The translations under genes were made by a program, and so were the position numbers. DNA of 64,000 nucleotides from Planctomycetota bacterium (GTDB taxonomy: Bacteria > Planctomycetota > Phycisphaerae > Phycisphaerales > Phycisphaeraceae): contig CP066225.1 in NCBI GenBank assembly GCA_016350165.1, positions 4,960,001-5,024,000 of the forward strand, read 5' to 3'. Position 1 is the stretch's first letter, and each line of letters starts with the position of its first letter. A model generated the notes under the pieces. That model did not search any database and had not been told where the DNA came from. It saw only the letters and a program-made list of their open reading frames with translations. Shown here one piece after another: positions 17,551 to 25,944 of the stretch.

Positions 17551-17836
17551 ACTTTGCCTCCTGGGTGAATTATGAAGTTGCGTCCCTTGGAATGATCAGT
17601 GGGTGCATTGTTGAAGCGAATGCTCAATGTAGGGGATGCTGCCGACCGAAATTCAGGAAATTTATCAAGTTGACTAAAACGACAAATAAGTCGTTTGCGA
17701 TGTTAGCTGGTAGCCAGTGGTTGATCAATGGGCTTTGTGTGATAATTAATACGAAATGGGTGAAAAGTAAGTAGGGCTGATGATTGTTTGGTTTTGGGAG
17801 AAGGTCGATGTTAAAATGGGAAGATTAACTGTGATG

Positions 17837-17867
17837 AAATGTTAATGTACGTTGTTCATTAACATTT
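17837..17867. promoter_or_regulatory. Perfect 11-bp inverted repeat
   Basis: AAATGTTAATG (17837-17847) and CATTAACATTT (17857-17867) are separated by nine bases. There is no T-tract, so it is not a normal terminator. It may be an operator or the end of a transcript. It sits about 13 bases upstream of a TTGACA. Confidence 0.4.
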
Positions 17868-17880
17868 GTCAGAGCCGAAG

Positions 17881-17908
17881 TTGACAGCGTTGTTAGGGTT
17901 ATTAAACT
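17881..17908 (+). promoter_or_regulatory. Candidate promoter upstream of tRNA-Gln
   Basis: A consensus TTGACA at 17881-17886 and TAAACT at 17903-17908 are spaced by 16 bases. Transcription from here would run through a structured leader and into tRNA-Gln. Confidence 0.45.
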
Positions 17909-17929
17909 CTCTGTATCTCAAACGAGCCG

Positions 17930-18080
17930 ATCGTGATGATGAGCTGGATAAAAGGCTCTGAGGCGCGAACAGGAGACAAATCTGAACCATCCGGCAATGA
18001 TTTGGTCTCGAGTGGATTTGAGAAGCCGGACGCCCCTCTTTAATGACTGTTCATTCTGAGCAGTTGCCAAGAGGCCGTCC
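17930..18080 (+). ncRNA. Candidate structured RNA with pseudoknot before tRNA-Gln
   Basis: GAGACAAATC (17973-17982) pairs with GATTTGGTCTC (17999-18009) apart from one bulge. The loop of this stem holds TCCGGC (17990-17995), which can pair with GCCGGA (18025-18030), giving an H-type pseudoknot. A smaller GAGCC/GGCTC hairpin lies at 17934-17958. No open frame was found. It may be a long 5' leader of the tRNA or a separate RNA. No known family was recognised. Confidence 0.35.
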
Positions 18081-18104
18081 TTTGAATGAAAAGATAACGG
18101 TAAT

Positions 18105-18175
18105 TGGCCCATAGTGTAATGGTAGCACCCAAGTTTTTGGTACTTGTAGTCAAGGTTCGAGTCCTTGTGGGCCAG
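18105..18175 (+). tRNA. tRNA-Gln (TTG anticodon)
   Basis: Cloverleaf of 71 bases. The acceptor TGGCCCA (18105-18111) pairs with TGGGCCA (18168-18174), with discriminator G. The anticodon stem CAAGT/ACTTG carries loop TTTTGGT, giving anticodon TTG. The T arm CAAGG-TTCGAGT-CCTTG is intact. CCA is not encoded. A T-rich run follows. Confidence 0.95.
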
Positions 18176-18417
18176 TTTTCTTTTTTTCTCAGCCAGCCCC
18201 CGGAAGTAGAAATTCTAAAGCCTAGTGTTTTAAGAATTTGACTGAAGGGTTGGATAGGATGACCTGATTGGTTATCAATGATTCATAACTATCTTGTAGC
18301 TGGCTGGGTTCGATGACCTGGTTTGTTTTTGTGTATAGGTCACGAGAACAATAATCATGGTAATCGATATTAGTTGGTTGATTATTTGACTGACTGCAAA
18401 TGGAAGGATGAAGCTTT

Positions 18418-19227
18418 ATGGCGAACGATATGCCTGATATTAGTTTGGATAAAGATAACCGCCCTGCCCCAGCTGCGATCATTTTGGCTGCTGGTAAGGG
18501 AACACGTATGGGCGGAGATTTGCCAAAGGTTCTGCATGAGACTGCGGATGCCCCGATGGTGAAATGGGTTGTAAAAGCTTGTAAAGATGCAGGCGTGAAG
18601 AAGTGCGTGATTGTGGTTGGTTACAAGTCGGAGCTTGTAAAAGAAGCATTGGCGGGTGAGGAAGATATCGCTTTCGTTGAACAGACGGAGCAATTGGGGA
18701 CAGGGCATGCGACTCAGATGGCGCAGCCTGAATTTGAGAATGAGCCTGTAACCGATATTTTTGTTCTGGCTGGTGATGGTCCTTTGATTCGCAGCAAAAC
18801 GCTTGCGAGATTGTTAGAGGTTCATCGTCGTCGTAAGGCATCATCAACACTGGCAACAGCAGTGATTGAAGATCCGAGCGGTTATGGCCGCGTTGTTCGT
18901 ACACCTAATGGTGAGTTTGATGCGATTGTTGAGCAGAAGGACGCAACAGAAGAGCAGCTGAAGATTAACGAAGTTAATCCAAGCTACTACTGCTTCCGCT
19001 CGGATGCATTGTTCGCTGGTTTGAGTGAGACGGATAACAAGAATAAACAGGGTGAGTATTACCTGACCGACGTGCCGGGACTGCTGAAGAAACAAGGGCA
19101 AACAGTTGCTGTTGTTGATGCGGTTCCCGCGGAGGATGTGTTGAGTATCAACACTCAGGAACAATTGAAAATGGTTGATGAAATTCTTCGCAACAGAATC
19201 AGTCAAACTACAGTTTCAGGAGGCTAA
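18418..19227 (+). CDS. glmU: GlmU-type UDP-GlcNAc pyrophosphorylase, uridyltransferase domain only
   Basis: Nucleotidyltransferase that makes UDP-N-acetylglucosamine from UTP and GlcNAc-1-phosphate. The protein is 269 residues and carries the motif ILAAGKGTRMGGDLPKVLH (about residues 22-40), then LGTGHATQMA and LAGDGPLI. The left-handed beta-helix acetyltransferase domain found in full-length GlmU (about 450 residues) is missing, so acetylation of glucosamine-1-phosphate must be done elsewhere. The prs start codon lies five bases after its stop, so the two are surely one transcript. Confidence 0.85.
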   Translation: MANDMPDISLDKDNRPAPAAIILAAGKGTRMGGDLPKVLHETADAPMVKWVVKACKDAGVKKCVIVVGYKSELVKEALAGEEDIAFVEQTEQLGTGHATQMAQPEFENEPVTDIFVLAGDGPLIRSKTLARLLEVHRRRKASSTLATAVIEDPSGYGRVVRTPNGEFDAIVEQKDATEEQLKINEVNPSYYCFRSDALFAGLSETDNKNKQGEYYLTDVPGLLKKQGQTVAVVDAVPAEDVLSINTQEQLKMVDEILRNRISQTTVSGG

Positions 19228-19231
19228 CGGC

Positions 19232-20215
19232 ATGAGTCGTGGCAACATGGATCAGATGAAAGTGTTTTGTGGTCGAGCAAGTCGCGCGTTAGGCGAGCGA
19301 ATTTGCCAGCACCTTGATATCCCAATGGGTCAAGGTCACACAGACCTATTCCCAGACGGTGAAGTCTTCGTCAAGATTGAGGAAGATGTTCGTGGTCGTG
19401 ATTGCTTTGTTTTGCAGTCGACCCACCACCCTGTTAACACGCATCTGATGGAGTTGTTGATTTACATCGACTGCCTGAAGCGTGCGAGTGCCAAGCGAAT
19501 TACAGCTGTAATTCCATACTTTGGTTATGCTCGACAGGACCGTAAGGATGAAGGTCGTGTACCTATTACAGCGAAGTTGGTTGCAAATATGCTGACTCGC
19601 GCTGGTGCTGACCGTGTGATGGCGATGGACCTGCATGCTGAGCAGATTCAGGGTTTCTTTGATATCCCTGTTGATCATCTGCACGCTGCACCGGTTATCG
19701 TTGATTACTGCAAGACATTGCGTGAAGAGCTTGGTGAGTTTGTGATGGTCAGCCCTGACGTTGGTAACGTAAAGATGGCTAATGCATACGCTAACTGGCT
19801 TGGTGGCGATCTTGCGATTATTGACAAGCGTCGTGTATCAGGCAGTGAAGTTGTCTCGAACAACATTATTGGTGACGTTGAAGGCAAGGTCGCTTTGATG
19901 GTTGACGACATGATCTCAACGGCTGGCACGATGTGTGAAGCAGCACGTTTGGTTAAAGAACGTGGTGCGAAAGACATTGTTGCAGCATGTACACACCCTG
20001 TACTTGTAGGTCTTGCGATGGAACGTTTGGCTGAAGCACCGATCAGTAAGATCATTGTTTCAGATACGATTCCATGTGGCCCACGTACAGCACCAATTCA
20101 AGACAAGATTGTTGAGCTTTCAACAGCGGAGCTTCTTGGTGAAGCAATGTTGCGTGTGCATAACAATGAGTCAGTGTCGAGTCTGTTCCGAAAGAACAGC
20201 GGCGGAAAAAGATAA
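19232..20215 (+). CDS. prs: Ribose-phosphate pyrophosphokinase
   Basis: Makes phosphoribosyl pyrophosphate from ribose-5-phosphate and ATP, for nucleotide, histidine and tryptophan synthesis. It is 327 residues from the ATG at 19232, which has a perfect AGGAGG eight bases upstream. The frame is open from 19175, but that start lies inside glmU. Motifs FPDGEVFVKIEEDVRGRD, FGYARQDRK, ADRVMAMDLHAEQIQGFF and the PRPP-binding loop ALMVDDMISTAGTM are present. Confidence 0.97.
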   Translation: MSRGNMDQMKVFCGRASRALGERICQHLDIPMGQGHTDLFPDGEVFVKIEEDVRGRDCFVLQSTHHPVNTHLMELLIYIDCLKRASAKRITAVIPYFGYARQDRKDEGRVPITAKLVANMLTRAGADRVMAMDLHAEQIQGFFDIPVDHLHAAPVIVDYCKTLREELGEFVMVSPDVGNVKMANAYANWLGGDLAIIDKRRVSGSEVVSNNIIGDVEGKVALMVDDMISTAGTMCEAARLVKERGAKDIVAACTHPVLVGLAMERLAEAPISKIIVSDTIPCGPRTAPIQDKIVELSTAELLGEAMLRVHNNESVSSLFRKNSGGKR

Positions 20216-20296
20216 GTAATCGCAGTGATAAATACACTGTAAAAATAAACTAAAACTGTAAAACAAAAACAGATAAAAATATTTGGAGAGACAGCC

Positions 20297-20935
20297 ATGA
20301 ATGCAAAAGATGCACCAAAGATTGAAGTAAAAGTCCGTGAAAAGCTTGGAAGCCGTTACGCTGCTCGCGCACGTAAAGAGGGTTTAATCCCAGCTGTTAT
20401 CTACGGCCATAAGAAGGGCCCAGTTTCAGTTGTTGCTGATGGCAAGGAACTGATCGGTATTCTTCAAAAGAGTGCTCACTTGATTGATATTGTTGTTGAC
20501 GGCAAGAGCGAACACTGTGTTGTTAAGGACATGCAGTGGGACTACCTTGGCGACACTGTGATTCACGTTGACTTTGAACGTGTGAATCTTGCTGAGAAGG
20601 TTGCAATGGAAGTTGACCTTGAGTTGGTTGGCGAGCCTAAGGCATTGAGTGCTGCTGGCGCGTTCTTGGATCACCCACTTGCACAAATCGAAGTCGAGTG
20701 TCGTGCGGACAGCATCCCAGAGAAGATTGTTCTCGACATTGCTGAGTTGACTGAAGAAAAAGCAATCACAATTGCTGACGTTAAGTTGCCAGCAGGTGTT
20801 ACAGCAAAGACTGATGCTGAGACGATCGTTGCTCAGATCAAGATTGCGAAGGAAGAAGTTGTTGAAGAAACAACTGAAGAAGGCGCTGAACCAGAAGTAG
20901 TTGGTAAGGACGCTAAGGAAGAAAATGCTGAGTAA
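20297..20935 (+). CDS. rplY: 50S ribosomal protein L25 / Ctc
   Basis: Ribosomal protein that binds 5S rRNA, in the long Ctc form of 212 residues. The N-terminal L25 domain includes EKLGSRYAARARKEGLIPAVIYGHKKGPVSV. The C-terminal TL5-type beta domain follows with ADSIPEKIVLDIAELTEEKAI. The last 25 residues are an acidic Glu-rich tail. A GGAGAG site precedes the ATG. The position after prs matches the conserved glmU-prs-ctc-pth order of many bacteria. A terminator follows. Confidence 0.95.
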   Translation: MNAKDAPKIEVKVREKLGSRYAARARKEGLIPAVIYGHKKGPVSVVADGKELIGILQKSAHLIDIVVDGKSEHCVVKDMQWDYLGDTVIHVDFERVNLAEKVAMEVDLELVGEPKALSAAGAFLDHPLAQIEVECRADSIPEKIVLDIAELTEEKAITIADVKLPAGVTAKTDAETIVAQIKIAKEEVVEETTEEGAEPEVVGKDAKEENAE

Positions 20936-20960
20936 TTAGCTGATTCTAAAAGCAAATAAT

Positions 20961-20996
20961 AAAAGCGGGCTTACAGCAATGTGAGTCCGCTTTATT
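20961..20996 (+). terminator. Terminator after rplY
   Basis: AAAGCGGGCTTAC pairs with GTGAGTCCGCTTT around a six-base loop and is followed by ATTTG. It separates rplY from the DUF2892-pth pair. A TATAAT at about 21003-21008 may start the next transcript. Confidence 0.75.
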
Positions 20997-21034
20997 TGTG
21001 TCTATAATGACGAGTAGCCGAAGGGTAGAAAGTC

Positions 21035-21262
21035 ATGATGAAATGTAATATCAATCGTAAGGGTAGAATGGTTAGGTTTTACAGCGGTCTGTTTGACCTT
21101 GTAATTGCGGTAGGTATTGGGTTGGTGACGCTTGTTGGGATGATTGAATCGTGGGGATATATTGCTGCGGGTATTTTGGGGATGATTGGGTTGTTTACAT
21201 TGTTTGAAGCGATGAAGGGTTGGTGTGTATTGAGAGCGATGGGTGTCAGGACGCCGCTGTAG
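21035..21262 (+). CDS. DUF2892-like small membrane protein
   Basis: Protein of 75 residues. It starts MMKCNINRKGRMVRFYSGLF and has two hydrophobic helices (LVIAVGIGLVTLVGM and YIAAGILGMIGLFTLFEAM). It ends WCVLRAMGVRTPL, matching the DUF2892 pattern in which an N-terminal Cys-Asn start and a C-terminal WCxLY region frame two membrane helices. The function is unknown; relatives are fused to rhodanese domains. It is an insertion into the usual rplY-pth order. Confidence 0.7.
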   Translation: MMKCNINRKGRMVRFYSGLFDLVIAVGIGLVTLVGMIESWGYIAAGILGMIGLFTLFEAMKGWCVLRAMGVRTPL

Positions 21263-21409
21263 TGAGAGGCTGCATTGTCGATCTAGTATAAGGATGAGCA
21301 ACGAAAGATGCGAAAGATTCTGCGATTGTTAAACTGTTGGACCAGCTCTGCGAAAGAAGCAGCGTGTGATGTGCAGCAAGATTGTGATTTTGAAGAAAGC
21401 AACGGTGAA

Positions 21410-21985
21410 ATGAAGTTAATCGTAGGTATTGGTAATCCTGGCAAAGATTATGCAAAGACGCGTCATAATGCGGGTTTCATGGCGATTGATCGCCTGGCTG
21501 AGCGTAATTGTTTGTCGGGTGAGAAAACGAAATTTCACTCGCAGTTTATTGAGGGTGTCGTGGCTGGGAAGAAAACGTTGTTGATGAAGCCGACGACGTT
21601 CATGAATCGATCTGGTTTGGCGGTTGGTGAAGCTGTGCGTTTTTACAAGATCGATCCTGCGGATGTTTTGATTTTGGTTGATGATATTGCGCTACCTTGC
21701 GGACGTATTCGTTTGCGATCAGATGGATCAGCAGGTGGGCATAATGGTTTGACGGATATTAAACGCGTGCTAGGTACGCAGGCTTATCCGAGATTAAGAA
21801 TTGGAATTGATTCGCCGGGTCGTGTGCCACAGAAAGATTATGTGCTGGGCAGGTTTACACCTGATCAAGAGTTTCAAGTTGGTAAAGCGATTGATCGCGC
21901 AGCAGAAGCGATTGAGCATTGGATTCGTGAAGATGATATTTCGAAGACGATGACGATGTATAACAAAGTGGTTGAAGAAGATTGA
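21410..21985 (+). CDS. pth: Peptidyl-tRNA hydrolase
   Basis: Releases tRNA from prematurely dropped peptidyl-tRNAs. It is 191 residues from the ATG at 21410, the normal length. LIVGIGNPGKDYAKTRHNAGFMAIDRLA contains the catalytic His of the TRHNxG motif. KPTTFMNRSGLAVGEA and SAGGHNGLTDI are the other signature blocks. The frame is open from an ATG at 21308, which would add 34 residues without homology to the family. The last gene of the glmU-prs-rplY-pth neighbourhood. Confidence 0.94.
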   Translation: MKLIVGIGNPGKDYAKTRHNAGFMAIDRLAERNCLSGEKTKFHSQFIEGVVAGKKTLLMKPTTFMNRSGLAVGEAVRFYKIDPADVLILVDDIALPCGRIRLRSDGSAGGHNGLTDIKRVLGTQAYPRLRIGIDSPGRVPQKDYVLGRFTPDQEFQVGKAIDRAAEAIEHWIREDDISKTMTMYNKVVEED

Positions 21986-22007
21986 TTGAAATAGAAATGT
22001 GAAAAAA

Positions 22008-22045
22008 GAAAAAGCCGCCCTTACTCACAAAGGCGGCTTTTTAAG
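22008..22045. terminator. Bidirectional terminator between pth and the EIIA gene
   Basis: AAAAAGCCGCC and GGCGGCTTTTT form an 11-bp stem with a 12-base loop, T run on both strands. It serves convergent genes. Confidence 0.85.
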
Positions 22046-22063
22046 TTTGTATTATTACGCGAA

Positions 22064-22531
22064 TTAGACAGGTGCGTCTGCTTCGTATTCAGCTATGAGT
22101 TTGTAGAGCTGATCGCCTGTGGTTGCGTCCTTGATGGTGGTACGGAAGTCTTCGTTCATGAGCATACGGCTGATCTTGGCGAGAGCCTGAATGTGTGGCC
22201 CTGTTTGATCAACTGGTGAGGCGAGGAGGATGATGAGGTCAACGGGGCGACCGTCGATGGAGTTGAAGTCAATGGGGTTGGTGGGGAGGCCGATGGCCAT
22301 GCAAAGAGTATCAACGCCTTCACTCTTACCGTGGGGAATGGCAATGCCGTGCCCGATGCCGGTGGTCCGAGTGGTCTCGCGCTCCCAGATCGCTTTCTGG
22401 AGGCTGTTTGAATCTTTGATATTTGTACTTGCAACGAGGGCGTCAGCAAGTTTAAAGATCGCTTCCTGCTTGTCTTGAGCTTCAAGCGGGACGACGACCG
22501 AGTCTGGTTGCAGAATATCCGTTAAACGCAT
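22064..22531 (-). CDS. PTS EIIA domain protein (PtsN/FruA type)
   Basis: Single-domain phosphotransferase EIIA protein of 155 residues. The phospho-acceptor His is in GHGIAIPHGKSEGVD, the standard active-site segment. The following LCMAIGLPTNPIDFNSIDGRPVDLIILLASP and HIQALAKISRML blocks match the EIIA-2 family. No EIIB/EIIC transporter genes are near, so a regulatory, nitrogen-PTS-like role is more likely than sugar uptake. That is inference. Confidence 0.88.
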   Translation of the reverse strand: MRLTDILQPDSVVVPLEAQDKQEAIFKLADALVASTNIKDSNSLQKAIWERETTRTTGIGHGIAIPHGKSEGVDTLCMAIGLPTNPIDFNSIDGRPVDLIILLASPVDQTGPHIQALAKISRMLMNEDFRTTIKDATTGDQLYKLIAEYEADAPV

Positions 22532-22744
22532 GTTTTCACCATCTGTATCCAGGAATTATCAGGGCTGGATGTAACGTCGGAGGGATGAAGTCAGTTTATC
22601 CAGATGAAACAGACGAAACTGTCCCATTCTGACTTCCCTACGAAGATACCTTTCCAACGGCTCCTGAGCAAATTTCCTAGCTCCTCATGTTGATATGTAT
22701 CGGCCATTGGGGCTTTTGCATTCATATGATACCCTGTACATATC

Positions 22745-24622
22745 ATGAAGGAGCTTCTTGAGCAGGGATGCGCTCAAATCCCCGATTCTACATCTTCTGG
22801 CCTGTCATCCACATTGAGGGATGTGTTCGGGCATAACCAATTCCGCCCCATGCAGGAGGATATTATCCGTTATCTGCTGCAAGGTCATGATACGCTTGTA
22901 ATTATGCCAACGGGTGGCGGTAAATCGTTGTGTTATCAGCTTCCAGCCCTTCATTTGCCGCATACGACGCTGGTGATTTCGCCTCTGATAGCACTGATGC
23001 AGAATCAGATCGATGCATTGCAGGCGACTGGGGTGGCTGCGACTTGTATTAATTCGTCAATGGACTCAGCAGAGGCTTCTGAGCGTGAGCGAGCAGCGAT
23101 CCGGGGAGATTATCGGTTGATCTATCTGGCTCCTGAGCGGCTTATGTCACCCGCTGGGCAGCGTTTGCTGACAAAGATGAAGATTAGCCTAATTGCTGTG
23201 GACGAGGCTCACTGTATTTCAGAATGGGGGCATGACTTTCGTCCTGAGTATCGAATGTTGGGTGAAATGCGTGCGAATGATCCTGAGCGGTTCAGTTCGA
23301 TTCCATTGGTTGCGCTTACAGCAACTGCGACGCCTCGGGTGGCAGAGGATATTACGTTGCAGTTGAGGTTGGACGAGCCTCGTGAGTTTCAGACAAGCTT
23401 TGAGCGGACGAATTTGCGGTACGAGGTGCGCCCAAAGCATGACATGATGAAACAAGTCTTTGAATATTTGGATGAAAATCCAAATGACGAAGGCATCATT
23501 TATTGTCAATCGCGTGCAAGATGTGAACAGATTGCTGATCAGTTGCAGCGAAGAGGTATGTCTGCCTTGCCTTACCATGCGGGGCTTGAGAACGAGGTAC
23601 GTAAACAGAATCAACATGATTTTATTTATGGGTCTGCAAGAGTGATCGTAGCGACGATTGCATTTGGGATGGGGATTGATAAGCCTGATGTGCGGTTTGT
23701 GATACATGCTGATTTGCCCCGGCATATGGAGGGGTATTATCAGGAGACGGGGCGTGCCGGTCGTGACGGGATGAATGCGGATTGCATATTGTTTTACTCA
23801 GCAGCAGACCGGACGAAAGTTGAGTATTTTATCGAGCAAAAAGAAGATGCAGACCAACGCGATCATGCGTACTGGATGCTCAATAAAATGATTCGTTATG
23901 CACACACGACAGATTGTAGATGTATTCCGCTGCTGGATTATTTTGGTGAGAAGCATAATGGGGAATGTGGTCACTGTGATAATTGTCTGAATCCGCCGAA
24001 ATTGGTTGAGGCGACGCAGGATGCAAGGAAATTGCTGTCAGCAATTGCACGAACGAATCAGCGATACGGCTTGACCCACATAATCGATATTTTGCGTGGC
24101 TCGAATGCACAAAAGGTTGTGGATCGAAATCATCATCAGTTGTCGGTACATGGGATAGGGAAGGATAAACCGAAGTCCCATTGGTTGAATGTGGCTGAAA
24201 CTTTGCTGCGTGATGGGCATTTGGGGATGACGGTTGATGAATATCGAACAACACATCTGACTGAAAGCAGTACGTCGGTTTTGAAGGGCGAGTTGCCGAT
24301 TACAGTAGCGATTAGTCGTGCAATTAAAACGAAAGATGATGTTGTTGTACGGCGATCAAAGAACGAACCGACGCGACCAGTGGATGCGGCATTGTTTGAT
24401 GCACTCAGAGTCGTACGGCGTGAATTGGCGGAGAAAAAAGGTGTGCCGCCGTATGTGATATTTGGCGATATTTCGCTGAAACATATGGCTGCAGATTATC
24501 CTATCAACGATTTCGCGTTTCTCCAGATACCGGGTGTTGGTCAAACGAAACTGGAGCGTTATGGCGAGCAATTCATGGCTGTTATCAGAGATTTTGCACC
24601 TCAGACCAGTTCATGTGACTAA
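22745..24622 (+). CDS. recQ: ATP-dependent DNA helicase RecQ
   Basis: 3'-5' DNA helicase of recombination and repair, 625 residues. Motif 0 FRPMQEDII, Walker A MPTGGGKSLCYQLPA, DEAH box AVDEAHCISEWGHDFRPEY, motif III ALTATATPRV and motif VI QETGRAGRDG are all present. The zinc site is in CRCIPLLDYFGEK...CGHCDNC. The RQC wing and a C-terminal HRDC domain (LFDALRVVRRELAEKKGVPPYVIF...IPGVGQTKLERYG) complete the full architecture. The ATG has no obvious ribosome-binding site; TATGAT about 22 bases upstream hints at a very short leader. Confidence 0.96.
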   Translation: MKELLEQGCAQIPDSTSSGLSSTLRDVFGHNQFRPMQEDIIRYLLQGHDTLVIMPTGGGKSLCYQLPALHLPHTTLVISPLIALMQNQIDALQATGVAATCINSSMDSAEASERERAAIRGDYRLIYLAPERLMSPAGQRLLTKMKISLIAVDEAHCISEWGHDFRPEYRMLGEMRANDPERFSSIPLVALTATATPRVAEDITLQLRLDEPREFQTSFERTNLRYEVRPKHDMMKQVFEYLDENPNDEGIIYCQSRARCEQIADQLQRRGMSALPYHAGLENEVRKQNQHDFIYGSARVIVATIAFGMGIDKPDVRFVIHADLPRHMEGYYQETGRAGRDGMNADCILFYSAADRTKVEYFIEQKEDADQRDHAYWMLNKMIRYAHTTDCRCIPLLDYFGEKHNGECGHCDNCLNPPKLVEATQDARKLLSAIARTNQRYGLTHIIDILRGSNAQKVVDRNHHQLSVHGIGKDKPKSHWLNVAETLLRDGHLGMTVDEYRTTHLTESSTSVLKGELPITVAISRAIKTKDDVVVRRSKNEPTRPVDAALFDALRVVRRELAEKKGVPPYVIFGDISLKHMAADYPINDFAFLQIPGVGQTKLERYGEQFMAVIRDFAPQTSSCD

Positions 24623-24724
24623 TATCGCATGGTGGAAAGAAACCAAACTCGCCACGGGCCTGTAACGTACACACAATGAACTGGAAATATATCTCGAAAA
24701 CTCAACAGAACTCACACGACTCTC

Positions 24725-24753
24725 TTGACCTGAAGTCGTTTTCACTGCATTAT
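24725..24753 (+). promoter_or_regulatory. Candidate promoter of the ABC-2/Gld operon
   Basis: TTGACC (24725-24730) and CATTAT (24748-24753) are spaced by exactly 17 bases. The only plus-strand genes downstream are the ABC operon starting at 24927. The 304-base gap between recQ and that operon contains no gene. Confidence 0.45.
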
Positions 24754-24926
24754 TTACAGTTAATAACCCACCCCAATATGGTTGTGGCTCAAACTTTATT
24801 CACAAGCATGAAACTCACTCCGCAAAATATTCGTCATACAAAGTGTATGACGGTCACATGAGCCAACCTGATGCTGGCTGTGATTGCATCCTAGCGATAA
24901 ACCAACCCAGTAATGAGCATTACTTC

Positions 24927-25892
24927 ATGATCACCGCGACGAATCTGGTTAAGTGGTATGGCCCGACCCTCGCTGTCGACGACCTCTCCTTTGAAATACC
25001 CAAAGGCGAAATTGTTGGCTTCCTCGGTCCTAACGGTGCTGGCAAATCGACAACACTTCGAATCCTCACAGGCTATCTTCCGCCTACCTCTGGGACGGCG
25101 ACGATTGCTGAACACGATATTCTCAAACAACCTTTACAAGCACGTTCTCAAATTGGGTATTTGCCTGAAGGTACGCCTTTGTATGGCGAAGCGCGTGTGA
25201 CTGAATATCTACACTATCGTGGTTCGTTACTGAACATGTCTCGTAAAGAGCGCGTTCAGCGAATTGATGAGGTGTGTGACCGTTGTGGTTTGACGCATTT
25301 AAGACGGCGTGTGATTTCACGTTTGTCTAAAGGTAATCGTCAACGTGTCGGTTTGGCGCAAGCATTACTTTCCAAACCACCGATTTTAATTCTCGATGAA
25401 CCAACTGCTGCACTAGACCCAAATCAAATTGGTGAGGTGCGCAAACTGATCAAAGAACTTGGCGGCGAACATACGATTCTGCTTTCAACACACATTTTAC
25501 CTGAAGTCGAAAAGACAGCGGACCGCGTGATGATCATTGCGGGTGGCCGTTTGCTTGCAGATGGGAAACCGAAAGAATTGCGTCAAGAGATCTCTCAGGA
25601 TGCACGTATTGTTCTTGAAGCAAGTGCATCAGCTGCGAAGCTTGTGAATATCATCAAGCCATTGGCTGGCGTTACAGATATTGAAACAGCTAATGATGCT
25701 GAGTATTCACGTATTTTTATCTCGACTGATCTAGACGTAACAGCTGACACCCTGCTTTCAAGTATTGGCGAAACATTGCTTAATGAAAGAATCGTGATTC
25801 GTGAGCTTCACACTGAGCAAGCATCACTTGAAGATTTCTTCGTCAAGATCACTGACCGTCTTGCTGCCCAAACAGCTTCGAAATCAGTATAA
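24927..25892 (+). CDS. ABC transporter ATP-binding protein (GldA-like)
   Basis: Cytoplasmic ATPase of an ABC-2 exporter, 321 residues from the ATG at 24927. Walker A is GPNGAGKST. The signature is LSKGNRQRVGLAQAL. Walker B is ILILDEPTAALDP, and the H-loop His is in LLSTHILPEV. A C-terminal extension of about 100 residues is typical of GldA/NosF-type proteins. Upstream in-frame starts exist (24843) but add non-homologous residues. First gene of a four-gene run with a permease, GldG-like and DUF4340 proteins. Confidence 0.9.
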   Translation: MITATNLVKWYGPTLAVDDLSFEIPKGEIVGFLGPNGAGKSTTLRILTGYLPPTSGTATIAEHDILKQPLQARSQIGYLPEGTPLYGEARVTEYLHYRGSLLNMSRKERVQRIDEVCDRCGLTHLRRRVISRLSKGNRQRVGLAQALLSKPPILILDEPTAALDPNQIGEVRKLIKELGGEHTILLSTHILPEVEKTADRVMIIAGGRLLADGKPKELRQEISQDARIVLEASASAAKLVNIIKPLAGVTDIETANDAEYSRIFISTDLDVTADTLLSSIGETLLNERIVIRELHTEQASLEDFFVKITDRLAAQTASKSV

Positions 25893-25944
25893 AATAAGAA
25901 CCAACCTTGTCGCATAAGCGGCAATCATTCATACCGATAGTATT

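Noticed and set aside
17881-18104. 6S, SRP or tmRNA
   Set aside because: None of the diagnostic elements was seen: no GGAAGGAAGCAG-type SRP loop, no tag-peptide frame with ALAA end, and no long rod with central bubble.
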